Assembly: GCA_963739995.1 (NCBI GenBank)
Contig: CAVUCH010000012.1
Location: forward strand, 62,001 to 126,000
Direction of reading: 5' to 3'
DNA: 64,000 nt
From: CAVUCH01 sp963739995
Lineage (GTDB): Bacteria; Acidobacteriota; Vicinamibacteria; Vicinamibacterales; JAENWD01
Shown here: one piece after another, positions 34,140 through 41,519 of the stretch
How the letters are laid out: each line of letters starts with the position of its first letter
Position numbering within the stretch: the first letter of the stretch is position 1
Notes under the pieces: model-generated
What the model saw: only the letters and a program-made list of their open reading frames with translations
What the model was told of the DNA's origin: nothing
Databases searched by the model: none
Made by a program: the position numbers and the translations under genes

Positions 34140-34821
34140 CGAGGTCATCGATCGGAAGCCGTCCCGTGTAGATGGCCATTCCCACCACCGCATCCACGCC
34201 AAGCGCGTGAAGCGCCTCGATCTCCGCGCGCGTCGTGATTCCGCCCGCGGCAATCACCTGCCGGTCCGTCGCCGACCGGACCGCGCGCACGGCGGTCAGA
34301 TCGAAGCCCTGCATCAGTCCCTCCCCGTCCACGAGCGTGCACAGGAAGCCGGCGCAGAAAGGGGCCAGGGCATGGACGGCCTCGACGGCGGTGAGCGGCA
34401 GCGTCGTGCGCCAGCCGTGAATCGTGACCTGACTGCCGCGGGTGTCGACGGCGGCAATGATGCGGCCGGCGCCGACCGCCTCCGACAACTCCCGTGCAAA
34501 CACCAGGTCGACCTGCCCATCGCGAAAGAGTGATGAGCCGACGATGACGTGGGTGGCGCCGTATCCGAGCACCGTCCGTGCACGTTCGATCGTGCGGATG
34601 CCGCCGCCAACGCGACACGGGCGTGCCGCGCACACCTGCGCCACGAGCGCATCGTTGCTGCCCGTGCCGATCGCCGCGTCGAGGTCGATCAGCTGGACCA
34701 CCGGAAAGCGAGCGAAGCGGTCGACCCACTTGAAGAGATCCGCGTCTTCAAGCGCCAGCCGTTCACCCTGCACGAGCTGGACGACCTTGCCGTTTCTGAG
34801 GTCGATGGACGGGATCAGCAC
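34126..34821 (-). CDS. hisA: ProFAR isomerase (1-(5-phosphoribosyl)-5-[...]imidazole-4-carboxamide isomerase)
   Basis: Histidine step 4: Amadori rearrangement of ProFAR to PRFAR; cytosolic TIM barrel, 231 residues. VLIPSIDLRNGKVVQLVQGE starts with the catalytic Asp region; GGGIRTIERA and IIAAVDTRGSQVTIHGW (second catalytic Asp) and the phosphate-binding VIAAGGI and VVGMAIYTGRL follow. GTG 34821 is chosen since it is the first residue of the conserved N-terminus; the upstream ATG lies in the repeat-rich gap. It is the last gene of the his operon and is separated from hisF by about 110 bp of imperfect repeats, the only large gap in the operon. Confidence 0.93.
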   Translation of the reverse strand: MLIPSIDLRNGKVVQLVQGERLALEDADLFKWVDRFARFPVVQLIDLDAAIGTGSNDALVAQVCAARPCRVGGGIRTIERARTVLGYGATHVIVGSSLFRDGQVDLVFARELSEAVGAGRIIAAVDTRGSQVTIHGWRTTLPLTAVEAVHALAPFCAGFLCTLVDGEGLMQGFDLTAVRAVRSATDRQVIAAGGITTRAEIEALHALGVDAVVGMAIYTGRLPIDDLVTPT

Positions 34822-34827
34822 GTTGTT

Positions 34828-34925
34828 GGCTCCAGGCTGCAGGCTCCGGGCTCCAGGCCGTGTCGGGCTCCAGGCGTCGACAGGCGTCGGCAAACCCTGG
34901 AGGCTGAAGCCAGGAGCCTGGAGCG
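34828..34925. repeat. Clustered GGCTCCAGG/CCTGGAGCC repeats in the hisF-hisA gap
   Basis: The 109-bp gap between hisF and hisA is built mostly from imperfect direct and inverted copies of GGCTCCAGG (three direct copies from 34828 on, plus inverted CCTGGAG and CAGGAGCCTGGAG near 34895-34922). It could fold into stable hairpins, so partial transcription termination or mRNA processing inside the operon is possible. No T-run is present. Confidence 0.5.
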
Positions 34926-34930
34926 CGTCT

Positions 34931-35686
34931 TCACATCCGCACCGAGATCCCGTGCTCGCGCAGGTGATGCTTCAGATCGGCGACGCTGTGCTCGGCGTAG
35001 TGGAAGATGGACGCGGCGAGCGCCGCGTCGGCGCGACCCGCGGTGAACACGTCCACGAAGTGCTCGAAAGCGCCGGCGCCGCCGGACGCGATGACGGGAA
35101 TGGGCACCGCGGCCGAGACCGCGGCGGTCATTTCGCAGTCGAACCCGATTCGCGTTCCGTCGCGATCCATCGACGTGAGCAGGATCTCGCCGGCGCCGCG
35201 GTCCGTCGCCTCCTGTGCCCACTCGACGGCGTCACGCGCAGCGGCGGCGGTGCCGCTGCGCACGTAGACCGCATACCGGTCCCCGGCCCTTTTTGCATCG
35301 ATTGCCACCACGACAGCCTGGCTGCCGTAGCGTGAGGCCAGTCGTGTGACCAGGCCCGGGTCCGCGAGCGCAGCGGTATTGAGGCTCACCTTGTCCGCTC
35401 CGGCATCGATGACGGCCTCGGCATCCGCCTCGTTTCGGATTCCACCTCCGACAGCAAGCGGGATGAAGATCTCGCCTGCCACGGCCCGTACCGTCGCCAC
35501 CATCGCCTGCCGCTTCTCGAGCGTGGCCGTAATGTCGAGAATCACGAGCTCGTCGATACCCTCGACGTTGTAGCGACACGCGAGGGCGGCGGGATCGCCC
35601 GCCTGGCGCAGCTGTTCGAACTGTACGCCCTTGACGACCTGCCCGTCCCGCACGTCGAGACACGCGATGATCCGTTTGGCCAGCAT
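34931..35686 (-). CDS. hisF: Imidazole glycerol phosphate synthase cyclase subunit
   Basis: TIM-barrel half of IGP synthase, 251 residues; uses ammonia from HisH to make IGP and AICAR. MLAKRIIACLDVRDGQVVKG is the diagnostic N-terminus with the catalytic Asp (CLDV), followed by ELVILDITAT, PLAVGGGIRN, DKVSLNTAAL, and TSMDRDGTRIGFD carrying the second catalytic Asp, then IPVIASGGAGAFEHF. Full length. It lies 12 bp after the hisH stop. Confidence 0.96.
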   Translation of the reverse strand: MLAKRIIACLDVRDGQVVKGVQFEQLRQAGDPAALACRYNVEGIDELVILDITATLEKRQAMVATVRAVAGEIFIPLAVGGGIRNEADAEAVIDAGADKVSLNTAALADPGLVTRLASRYGSQAVVVAIDAKRAGDRYAVYVRSGTAAAARDAVEWAQEATDRGAGEILLTSMDRDGTRIGFDCEMTAAVSAAVPIPVIASGGAGAFEHFVDVFTAGRADAALAASIFHYAEHSVADLKHHLREHGISVRM

Positions 35687-35698
35687 GAGATCTGTCCG

Positions 35699-36307
35699 CT
35701 AACGCCCGCAGAGCGCCACGAAATTGCGCAGGATGCGCAGCCCCGCGTTCCCCGACTTCTCGGGATGGAACTGCACGCCGCCCACGTGCGCCTGTTCGAC
35801 GGCCGCGGCGAACGGGTCGCCGTGCGCGGACACCGCACATGCGGCAGCGGTCACGGGCGCCGCGTACGAGTGTGTGAAGTACACGTATGCGCCGTCTTCC
35901 AACCCCTCGAGCAGTATCGACGCGCGTCCCATGCTGAGCGCATTCCACCCGACGTGGGGGATTTTCAGTGCGCCCGCGCGATCGTCGAGCCGCGTGCAAC
36001 GTCCCTCGAGCACGCGCAGCCCGCCACAGCCGGGCGCCTCCTCGCTGCCCTCGAACAGCCACTGCATGCCGAGGCAGATCCCGAACAGCGGACGCCCCGC
36101 GGCGACACCCTGCAGGATGGCTTCTCGCCAGGCCTCGTCGAGCGACGCGGTTGCGGCGAAGTGCCCAACCCCAGGCACAACGACGCCGGCTGCACCCACG
36201 AGGTCCCCCGGCGCCCGCGCGAGCGCAACCTCGGCACCAGCTGCCGCGAAACCCTTGCGCACGGACGTGAGGTTCCCCGCGCCGTAGTCGACGAGGGCGA
36301 TCCTCAT
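35699..36307 (-). CDS. hisH: Imidazole glycerol phosphate synthase glutaminase subunit
   Basis: Class I glutamine amidotransferase that supplies ammonia to HisF; 202 residues. MRIALVDYGAGNLTSVRKGF is the usual N-terminus; VVVPGVGHF and GICLGMQWLFEGSEE hold the nucleophilic Cys; GVQFHPEKSGNAGLRIL has the His and Glu of the triad. ATG 36307 is preferred over the ATG 24 bases upstream because the conserved sequence begins there. Separated from hisB by about 80 bp that hold nothing notable. Confidence 0.96.
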   Translation of the reverse strand: MRIALVDYGAGNLTSVRKGFAAAGAEVALARAPGDLVGAAGVVVPGVGHFAATASLDEAWREAILQGVAAGRPLFGICLGMQWLFEGSEEAPGCGGLRVLEGRCTRLDDRAGALKIPHVGWNALSMGRASILLEGLEDGAYVYFTHSYAAPVTAAACAVSAHGDPFAAAVEQAHVGGVQFHPEKSGNAGLRILRNFVALCGR

Positions 36308-36386
36308 ACGCCGCCCGGGCAATGCCCGCACCAGGCGTCAGCGCCGCGCGGAGCGATCTCGCAGGCCATCACGTGTGCACCGCCAT

Positions 36387-36974
36387 TCAGATGAGCCCCT
36401 TCGTACTCGGCAGCGCGCGCGCGAGCTGCCGATCCTTCGAGCACGCGACCCGCAGGGCACGCGCGAACGCCTTGAACACCGCCTCGATGTGGTGGTGGCT
36501 CGATCGCCCGTAGAGCACCTTCACGTGCACGTTCGCCCGGGCTCCGAGGGCGAACCCCTCGAAGAAATCGTGCAGGAGCTCCGACTGCAGATCGCCCACG
36601 CGCTTGACTTGGAGCTTCAGGTCGACTGCCGCGTGTGGCCGCCCTCCGAGGTCGATCGCGGCGAGGCCGAGCGTCTCATCCATCGGCATGAGGAAGTATC
36701 CGGCGCGGTTGATGCCGCGCCGGTCGCCCAGTGCTTTGGACACCGCTTCGCCGAGCGCGATGCCGAGGTCCTCCACCGTGTGGTGCTGATCGACGTCGAG
36801 ATCGCCGCTCGCGGCCACCGACAAATCGAAGGCGCCATGACGGGCGAACAGTTCGAGCATGTGATCGAGAAACCGGATGCCCGTCGAGACCTCGTAGCGG
36901 CCGCGCCCCTCGATCGTCAGCGCCAGCCGGATCTGCGTCTCGGTCGTCTGGCGGTCGATTACGGCTCGGCGCAC
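36387..36974 (-). CDS. hisB: Imidazoleglycerol-phosphate dehydratase (monofunctional)
   Basis: Mn-dependent dehydratase, histidine step 6; 195 residues, 24-mer in known family members. TGIRFLDHMLELFARHG and DVDQHHTVEDLGIALGEA are the two internal-repeat metal signatures; the second pair is DFFEGFALGARANVHVKVLYG and RSSHHHIEAVFKAFARAL. There is no N-terminal histidinol-phosphatase domain, so that activity must be supplied elsewhere. GTG 36974 is chosen: it overlaps the hisC end by 16 bp and sits four codons before the conserved start. Confidence 0.94.
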   Translation of the reverse strand: MRRAVIDRQTTETQIRLALTIEGRGRYEVSTGIRFLDHMLELFARHGAFDLSVAASGDLDVDQHHTVEDLGIALGEAVSKALGDRRGINRAGYFLMPMDETLGLAAIDLGGRPHAAVDLKLQVKRVGDLQSELLHDFFEGFALGARANVHVKVLYGRSSHHHIEAVFKAFARALRVACSKDRQLARALPSTKGLI

Positions 36975-38014
36975 AGGATCTCCTCCAGGGCGGCGACGCA
37001 CTGTGCCGTGTGCTCGACGACGCCTGCGGTGATGCGCACGCACCCCTCACAGCCGGGGTCGCTGCTGCGGTTGCGAATGAAGATGCCGCGTGCGGCCAGC
37101 TTCGCCACCACATCAGCTGCGCGGTCGCCGACCCGCAGCAGCACGAAGTTGGCGCCGCTCACCCAGCACGTCAGCTTCAGGCGGGCGCACAGGTCGTAGA
37201 TGAGCACGCGCGATCGCTCCACCTGCCCTACGTACCATGCCAGCCTCGCGCGGTCGGCGAGTGCGGCCCGCAACCCTGCGGCAGCGCAGATGTTCAGGCT
37301 GTAGGGCGGCACGATCGGGCGGATTCGTGCGAGCGTGTCGGGGTGCGCTATGAGACAGCCGGCACGAAGTGCTGCGAGCCCGTGTCCCTTGGCGAAGGTG
37401 CGCCCGATGATCACGTTCCGCCGGCTCGCGATAAGGGGGAGCGCGGTGTCGCCGCAAAAATCATGGTACGCCTCGTCCACGAACACCAGCGCCTCTCCCG
37501 GCAGTGCTGATGCCACGCGATCGATCTCGGCGAGGCTCACGCGGACGCCTGTGGGGTTGTTCGGGCTCGTGATGAAGACCAGCCGCGTGCGCGCGGTGAT
37601 TGCTGCGAGCAATCCGGCCACCGGCAGGCGGAAGCCGGCCTCTGGCATCACTTCCACCAGGAGTCCGCCAACCGCGCGCGTGGTGATCCCGTACATGTCG
37701 AATGCGGGCAGCGGCACAATCACCTCGGGCCGCGCCGTGCTCGTGCCCGAGATCGTCTCGCGCGCCGCGGCAACCACGGCCACGAAGATTCCCTCGTCGA
37801 GGCCGTTGATCAGCATCACCTGCTCGCGTGGCACAGCGAGGTACGCGGCCGTGTCGTGCTCCACCCGCGCGTAGTCCGGATAGAACGCGATGTCTTCGCC
37901 GGTCAGCTCCTGGATTGCGGCGAGCACGCGGGGGGAGCAGCCGGCCGTGTTTTCGTTGAGGTGGAGCCGCAATCCCCCGGGGTCGGCGGTGGGACGCTCG
38001 TATTCGCCGATCAT
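36959..38014 (-). CDS. hisC: Histidinol-phosphate aminotransferase
   Basis: PLP-dependent aminotransferase (fold type I), 351 residues. LRLHLNENTAGCSPRVLAAI is the conserved opening; FITSPNNPTGVRVS gives the Asn-Pro motif; VFVDEAYHDFCGD the Asp-Tyr; RTFAKGHGLAALRAGCLIAHP contains the Schiff-base Lys (TFAKGHGLAALRxG; most HisC have SKxxGLAGxR). ATG 38014 overlaps the hisD TGA by 4 nt. The sequence MIGEYERPTADPGG precedes the conserved region, which agrees with other HisC proteins. Confidence 0.92.
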   Translation of the reverse strand: MIGEYERPTADPGGLRLHLNENTAGCSPRVLAAIQELTGEDIAFYPDYARVEHDTAAYLAVPREQVMLINGLDEGIFVAVVAAARETISGTSTARPEVIVPLPAFDMYGITTRAVGGLLVEVMPEAGFRLPVAGLLAAITARTRLVFITSPNNPTGVRVSLAEIDRVASALPGEALVFVDEAYHDFCGDTALPLIASRRNVIIGRTFAKGHGLAALRAGCLIAHPDTLARIRPIVPPYSLNICAAAGLRAALADRARLAWYVGQVERSRVLIYDLCARLKLTCWVSGANFVLLRVGDRAADVVAKLAARGIFIRNRSSDPGCEGCVRITAGVVEHTAQCVAALEEILCAEP

Positions 38015-39255
38015 GGCACCCTCACCTGGATGGACCGCACGTGGCCGATCAGCCCCTCGGCCTCCGCCAGCGCCACGACCGTTGGTGCGATGGCCCGCAA
38101 ACCGCGGCGTGTGAGGCGCTGCACGGATACAGTGCGCACGAAATCTGCTGCGCTGAGGCCTCCCCGAAACCGCGCGGCGCCGCCCGTCGGCAGCACGTGG
38201 TTCGAGCCGATCGCGTAATCGCCGGCCACCTGCGCGGTGTGTCCCCCGATGAAGATGGCGCCCGCGCAACGCACGGCCTCGGCCTGCCATGCGTCGTCGA
38301 CGACGAGATGCTCGGGAGCCATCCGGTTCGCCAGCGCGATTGATTCGGCGGTCGTCCGCGTGACGATGATGCCGCCGTTGTCACGCATGGCGAGCGGCGC
38401 CGGGCCCGTTTCGGGCATCTGCGCGGCCACTTCCCGCGCCACAGCCCGCGCGAGGCGTGCCCGTGCCGTGATGAGCACGGCGCGCGCATCGGGATCGTGC
38501 TCTGCCTGCGCAATGAGGTCCGCTGCGAGCCACGCAGGGTTCCCGTGATCTGAAAGGATCAGAATCTCGCTGGGGCCGGCCTGGAAGTCGATCGCGCAGT
38601 CACGCGCCACGTAGGACTTGGCTGCGGCTACGTATTTGTTTCCGGGGCCCACGATCTTGTCCACTCGCGGCACCGTCTCGGTTCCGTATGCCAGGGCAGC
38701 GACGGCGTGCGCCCCTCCGAGCCGGAAAAGGCGCGTGACGCCCGCCGCCGCAGCGGCCGCCAGCACGACCGAATCCGGTCGTGGACAGACGGCAACGATC
38801 TCCTGAACGCCGGCGACCCGTGCGGGGATGGCCGTCATCAGAAGCGACGAAGGGAGGGGATAGCGGCCGCCGGGCACGTACAGGCCGACCCGATCCAGCG
38901 GCCTCACTCGCTGCTCGACGGTGACGCCGGACGCCACAGCAACGCGCACCGGGCGCGGCAGCTGGGCGCGCGCAACCCGGGCGATGTGACGCGCGGCGGC
39001 CGCGATCGCAGACCGCACCTGCTTGGGCGCCGCGGCCGCGCCAGCGGCGATCTCCTGCGCTTCGACTTCGAAAGGCCCGTCGAAATCGTCGAAACGCGCA
39101 GCGTACCGCCGGAGCGCCGCATCACCCTCCTCTCGCACGTCCTCGACGATGCGCGCGACGCGCCGTTCGAGCGTCTGATCGCGGTCGCGGCGCGGCGCGA
39201 GCAGGCTCTCGACCCGCACGGTGTCAGCCGATGGGATGATGGCGATCATGGTCAT
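38011..39255 (-). CDS. hisD: Histidinol dehydrogenase
   Basis: Zn/NAD enzyme for the last two oxidations, 414 residues. VGLYVPGGRYPLPSSLLMT, KIVGPGNKYVAAAKSYV and DFQAGPSEILILSDHGNP form the NAD and substrate sites; DLIAQAEHDPDARAVLIT has the catalytic/metal His, and NHVLPTGGAARFRGGLSAADF the C-terminal signature with the second ligand His. ATG 39255 (MTMIAIIP) overlaps the hisG TGA by 4 nt; an ATG two codons downstream is possible. The frame upstream is inside hisG. Confidence 0.96.
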   Translation of the reverse strand: MTMIAIIPSADTVRVESLLAPRRDRDQTLERRVARIVEDVREEGDAALRRYAARFDDFDGPFEVEAQEIAAGAAAAPKQVRSAIAAAARHIARVARAQLPRPVRVAVASGVTVEQRVRPLDRVGLYVPGGRYPLPSSLLMTAIPARVAGVQEIVAVCPRPDSVVLAAAAAAGVTRLFRLGGAHAVAALAYGTETVPRVDKIVGPGNKYVAAAKSYVARDCAIDFQAGPSEILILSDHGNPAWLAADLIAQAEHDPDARAVLITARARLARAVAREVAAQMPETGPAPLAMRDNGGIIVTRTTAESIALANRMAPEHLVVDDAWQAEAVRCAGAIFIGGHTAQVAGDYAIGSNHVLPTGGAARFRGGLSAADFVRTVSVQRLTRRGLRAIAPTVVALAEAEGLIGHVRSIQVRVP

Positions 39256-40136
39256 ACGACAATCTTGTTCAGCGGGTACTCGACGATGCCCTGGCCGCCC
39301 GCGGCTTTGAGGCGCGGGATCAGGTCGCGCACCGTGCGCTCCTCGATAATCGTATTCACGGCCACCCAATCGTCATCGCTGAGGGGCGAAATCGTGGGGC
39401 GCTGGAGTGCCGGCAGCAGGCCAAGGACCACACCCAGGTCCGCGCGCCGCACGTTCAGCATCATCCCCACGCGGCCCTGGGCCTCGATGGCCGCGCGCAG
39501 CAGCAGCGCGATGTTCTCGAGCTTCGTCCGCTTCCAGCTGTCCGCCAGCGCCTGGCCGTTCGCGATGAGCTGCGTGTTCGACTCCATGATCGTGTCGATG
39601 ATCCGCAGGCGGTTCGCGCGCAGCGTCGATCCGGTTTCGGTCGCCTCGACGATGGCGTCGGCCAGCACGGGAGGCTTCACTTCGGTAGCGCCCCAGGAGA
39701 ACTCCACGTGCACGGGCACCTGGAGGCGCCCGAAGTATGCGCGCGTCACCCGCACCAGCTCTGTCGCGATGGTCTTGCCTGCGAGATCCGCGGGCGCCCT
39801 GAAGTCGGAGTCTTCCGGCGCGGCGAGCACCCAGCGCACCTTGCCGAAGCTCTGCTTTGCGTAGATCAGATCGGCCATCGACTCGAGCCGGGCCTCGGGA
39901 TGTCCGGTGACGTGCTCGGCGATCCAGTCCTGTCCCGTGAGCCCCGCGTCGAGCACGCCGTCGTCGACGTAGCGGGCCATCTCCTGGGCGCGGATGAGCA
40001 TGCACTCGATCTCCGGGTCGTCGATCGACGGGAAGTACGATCGGGTGCTGACATAGATGTTGAAGCCCGCGCGGGCGAAGAGCTGCACGGTTGCGTCCTG
40101 CAGCGAGCCTTTGGGGAGGCCGAGTTTCAGTTTCAT
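39252..40136 (-). CDS. hisG: ATP phosphoribosyltransferase, long form
   Basis: First committed step, feedback target of histidine; 294 residues, so this is the long form with its own C-terminal regulatory domain and no HisZ needed. MKLKLGLPKGSLQDATVQLF and DDGVLDAGLTGQDWIAEH are typical; ATELVRVTRAYFGRLQVPV and VVEATETGSTLRANRLRIIDTI (quoted as EATETGSTLRANRLRIIDTI) include the PRPP loop; the HisG_C ferredoxin-like domain follows from about residue 210 (GRVGMMLNVRRADLG). ATG 40136 overlaps the hisI TGA by 4 nt. Confidence 0.95.
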   Translation of the reverse strand: MKLKLGLPKGSLQDATVQLFARAGFNIYVSTRSYFPSIDDPEIECMLIRAQEMARYVDDGVLDAGLTGQDWIAEHVTGHPEARLESMADLIYAKQSFGKVRWVLAAPEDSDFRAPADLAGKTIATELVRVTRAYFGRLQVPVHVEFSWGATEVKPPVLADAIVEATETGSTLRANRLRIIDTIMESNTQLIANGQALADSWKRTKLENIALLLRAAIEAQGRVGMMLNVRRADLGVVLGLLPALQRPTISPLSDDDWVAVNTIIEERTVRDLIPRLKAAGGQGIVEYPLNKIVV

Positions 40137-40447
40137 GAGGCGAGATCCCGGAAGAAACAGGTCCGCTGACCCGTGTGGCACACGTTGCCCGCGCCCAGCC
40201 GTTTCACGCGCACGAGCACGGTATCGTCGTCGCAGTCGGCGATCAGGCTCGTGACCTGCAGCCGGTTCCCGGACGTCTCCCCCTTGGTCCACAGCGTGTT
40301 CCGTGTGCGGCTGAAGAAGGTGGCGAAACCGGTCCGGCGCGTCATTTCGAGGGCCTCCGAGTTCATGAATCCGACCATCAGGACCTCGTTCGTCTCGTCG
40401 TCCTGAATCACGGCGGGGATCAGTCCCTGCAGCTTGCTGAAATCCAT
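40133..40447 (-). CDS. hisI: Phosphoribosyl-AMP cyclohydrolase
   Basis: Opens the purine ring of PR-AMP; 104 residues, a zinc enzyme. VLMVGFMNSEALEMTRRTG, FFSRTRNTLWTKGETSGN, DCDDDTVLVRVKRLG and NVCHTGQRTCFF contain the metal-binding Asp triplet and Cys pair. There is no fused HisE domain; hisE is not in the window. It is the first structural gene of the operon and its ATG lies 14 bp after the T-run of the attenuator, with AAGG-CAGG as ribosome site. Confidence 0.95.
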   Translation of the reverse strand: MDFSKLQGLIPAVIQDDETNEVLMVGFMNSEALEMTRRTGFATFFSRTRNTLWTKGETSGNRLQVTSLIADCDDDTVLVRVKRLGAGNVCHTGQRTCFFRDLAS

Positions 40448-40461
40448 GGCCTGCCTTGCGC

Positions 40462-40491
40462 AAAAAAAAAGCCCCGCCGTCCGGCGGGGCT
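40462..40491 (-). terminator. Intrinsic terminator of the his attenuator, immediately upstream of hisI
   Basis: On the minus strand AGCCCCGCC, a 4-base loop and GGCGGGGCT are followed by nine T (complement of the A-run at 40462-40470). This is a strong rho-independent terminator that stops reading about 14 bp before the hisI ATG. It is 28 bp downstream of the leader-peptide stop. On the plus strand the A-run lies on the wrong side, so it is not a terminator for modABC or anything else. Confidence 0.9.
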
Positions 40492-40518
40492 GCGTGTAAG
40501 TGCTGGTGTGCGATCGGT

Positions 40519-40593
40519 CTAATGTCTACGCGCAGCGCGGCCGGCCTGTCCGTTCCGGACATGATGATGCACGTGGTGGACGCCGCTGATCAT
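40519..40593 (-). CDS. hisL: Histidine operon leader peptide (24 residues, HHVHHH run)
   Basis: A 25-codon frame on the minus strand reads MISGVHHVHHHVRNGQAGRA, followed by the residues A, R, R and H and TAG. Five of six consecutive codons 6-11 are His, with a further His at the end. A run like this between a promoter and an intrinsic terminator is the hallmark of histidine transcription attenuation. Codons GTC CGG directly after the His run are complementary to CCGGAC in the terminator's left arm and loop, and GGCCGG in codons 16-18 could pair with GCCGG there, so an anti-terminator is plausible. A weak GAAGG lies just before the ATG. The frame is below normal gene-calling size. Confidence 0.85.
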   Translation of the reverse strand: MISGVHHVHHHVRNGQAGRAARRH

Positions 40594-40602
40594 GAGCCTT
40601 CG

Positions 40603-40632
40603 AGGCTACCCGAGGCGGGACGGGAGTGTCAA
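40603..40632 (-). promoter_or_regulatory. his operon promoter (TTGACA - 18 bp - TAGCCT)
   Basis: On the minus strand a consensus -35 TTGACA (complement of 40627-40632) is followed by 18 bp and a -10-like TAGCCT (40603-40608). Transcription would start about three bases before the leader-peptide ATG, so the his mRNA would be nearly leaderless. It is the best sigma-70-type promoter in the area and fits the attenuator order promoter, leader peptide, terminator, hisI. Confidence 0.75.
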
Positions 40633-40724
40633 ATTGGCTTGCGGCGGGCGGTAGTCGCCCCGGGCTGCTTCGCCTCGGGCGCAAATCAATTGGACAGAGC
40701 GCCGCGGCCGGACATGGCCAGACA

Positions 40725-40736
40725 TACAATCCACCG
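40725..40736 (+). promoter_or_regulatory. Putative leaderless promoter of modA (-10 TACAAT, 6 nt before GTG)
   Basis: TACAAT at 40725-40730 lies exactly six bases before GTG 40737, with no Shine-Dalgarno. No -35 at normal distance. No ModE-type palindrome is recognisable nearby. Confidence 0.45.
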
Positions 40737-41519
40737 GTGCGTCGCGCGTTCCTCCTCTGCTCCCTCATGTGCGCGTCGGTGGCCGTGGCCGGCGCCGGAT
40801 GCGACGTCGGGGTCGAGAACGGGCCGATTCTGGTGTCGGCCGCAGTGAGCCTGAGCGCGGCGTTGGAGGAGCTGGGCCCGCGGTACACGCGCGAAGCCGG
40901 CGTGCCCGTGCGGTTCAACTTCGCCGCCTCCAACATCCTGGCCCGACAAATCGTCGAAGGCGCGGCCGTCGACCTGTTCATCAGCGCCGACGAGGCTCAG
41001 ATGCGGCTGGTGGCGGATGCAGGCCTGGTCGAGACCGGTACGCGGGTCGTGCTGCTCACGAACGGGCTCGCGGTCGTCACGCGACGGGATTGGCCGCGTC
41101 CGCTGCGGAACCTCGGCGACCTCGGGGGGCAGGACGTGAGGCGGATTGCCATCGGCGACCCGGCGGCGGTTCCTGCGGGCGTCTACGCGAGGCAGGCGCT
41201 CGAGCGCGCCGGGGTGTGGTCCCTCGTGCAGCCCCGCCTGGTGCCCACGGTGAGCGTGCGCGCCGCGCTGGCGGCCGCGGACGAAGGCAATACCGACGCG
41301 GCCATCGTCTACCGCACCGACGTTGCCGCCGCCCGCCACGCGCGGCTTGCGTTCGTAGTCTCGCCTGGGGATGCGCCCCCGATCGTCTACCCGGCCGCCG
41401 TGATGAGCGGAGCGCCGAACCCCGCGGCGGCGCGTGCGTGGCTCGGGTGGCTCCGCGGGCCGTCCGCCCGCGCGACGTTCGAGCGGCATGGCTTCGGAGT
41501 GCCCTTGCAGACGCCATGA
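40737..41519 (+). CDS. modA: Molybdate ABC transporter substrate-binding lipoprotein
   Basis: Periplasmic or lipid-anchored oxyanion-binding protein, 260 residues. The signal peptide ends with a lipobox (VAVAGAGC). The mature part has the ModA signature: ILVSAAVSLSAALEEL, VRFNFAASNILARQIVEGA, VDLFISADEAQM (molybdate-coordinating Ser and Asn stretches), VPAGVYARQALE and DAAIVYRTDVAAA. GTG 40737 begins the signal peptide directly after a -10-like hexamer; the upstream open frame is not protein-like. Its TGA overlaps the modB ATG. Confidence 0.9.
   Translation: MRRAFLLCSLMCASVAVAGAGCDVGVENGPILVSAAVSLSAALEELGPRYTREAGVPVRFNFAASNILARQIVEGAAVDLFISADEAQMRLVADAGLVETGTRVVLLTNGLAVVTRRDWPRPLRNLGDLGGQDVRRIAIGDPAAVPAGVYARQALERAGVWSLVQPRLVPTVSVRAALAAADEGNTDAAIVYRTDVAAARHARLAFVVSPGDAPPIVYPAAVMSGAPNPAAARAWLGWLRGPSARATFERHGFGVPLQTP

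Noticed and set aside
34828..34925. CRISPR or attenuator between hisF and hisA
   Set aside because: Imperfect short repeats without equal spacers, no His-rich leader, no T-run.
40462..40491. Bidirectional terminator shared by modABC side and his operon
   Set aside because: On the plus strand the A-run precedes the hairpin, so there is no U-tract for that direction, and modABC is transcribed away from it.
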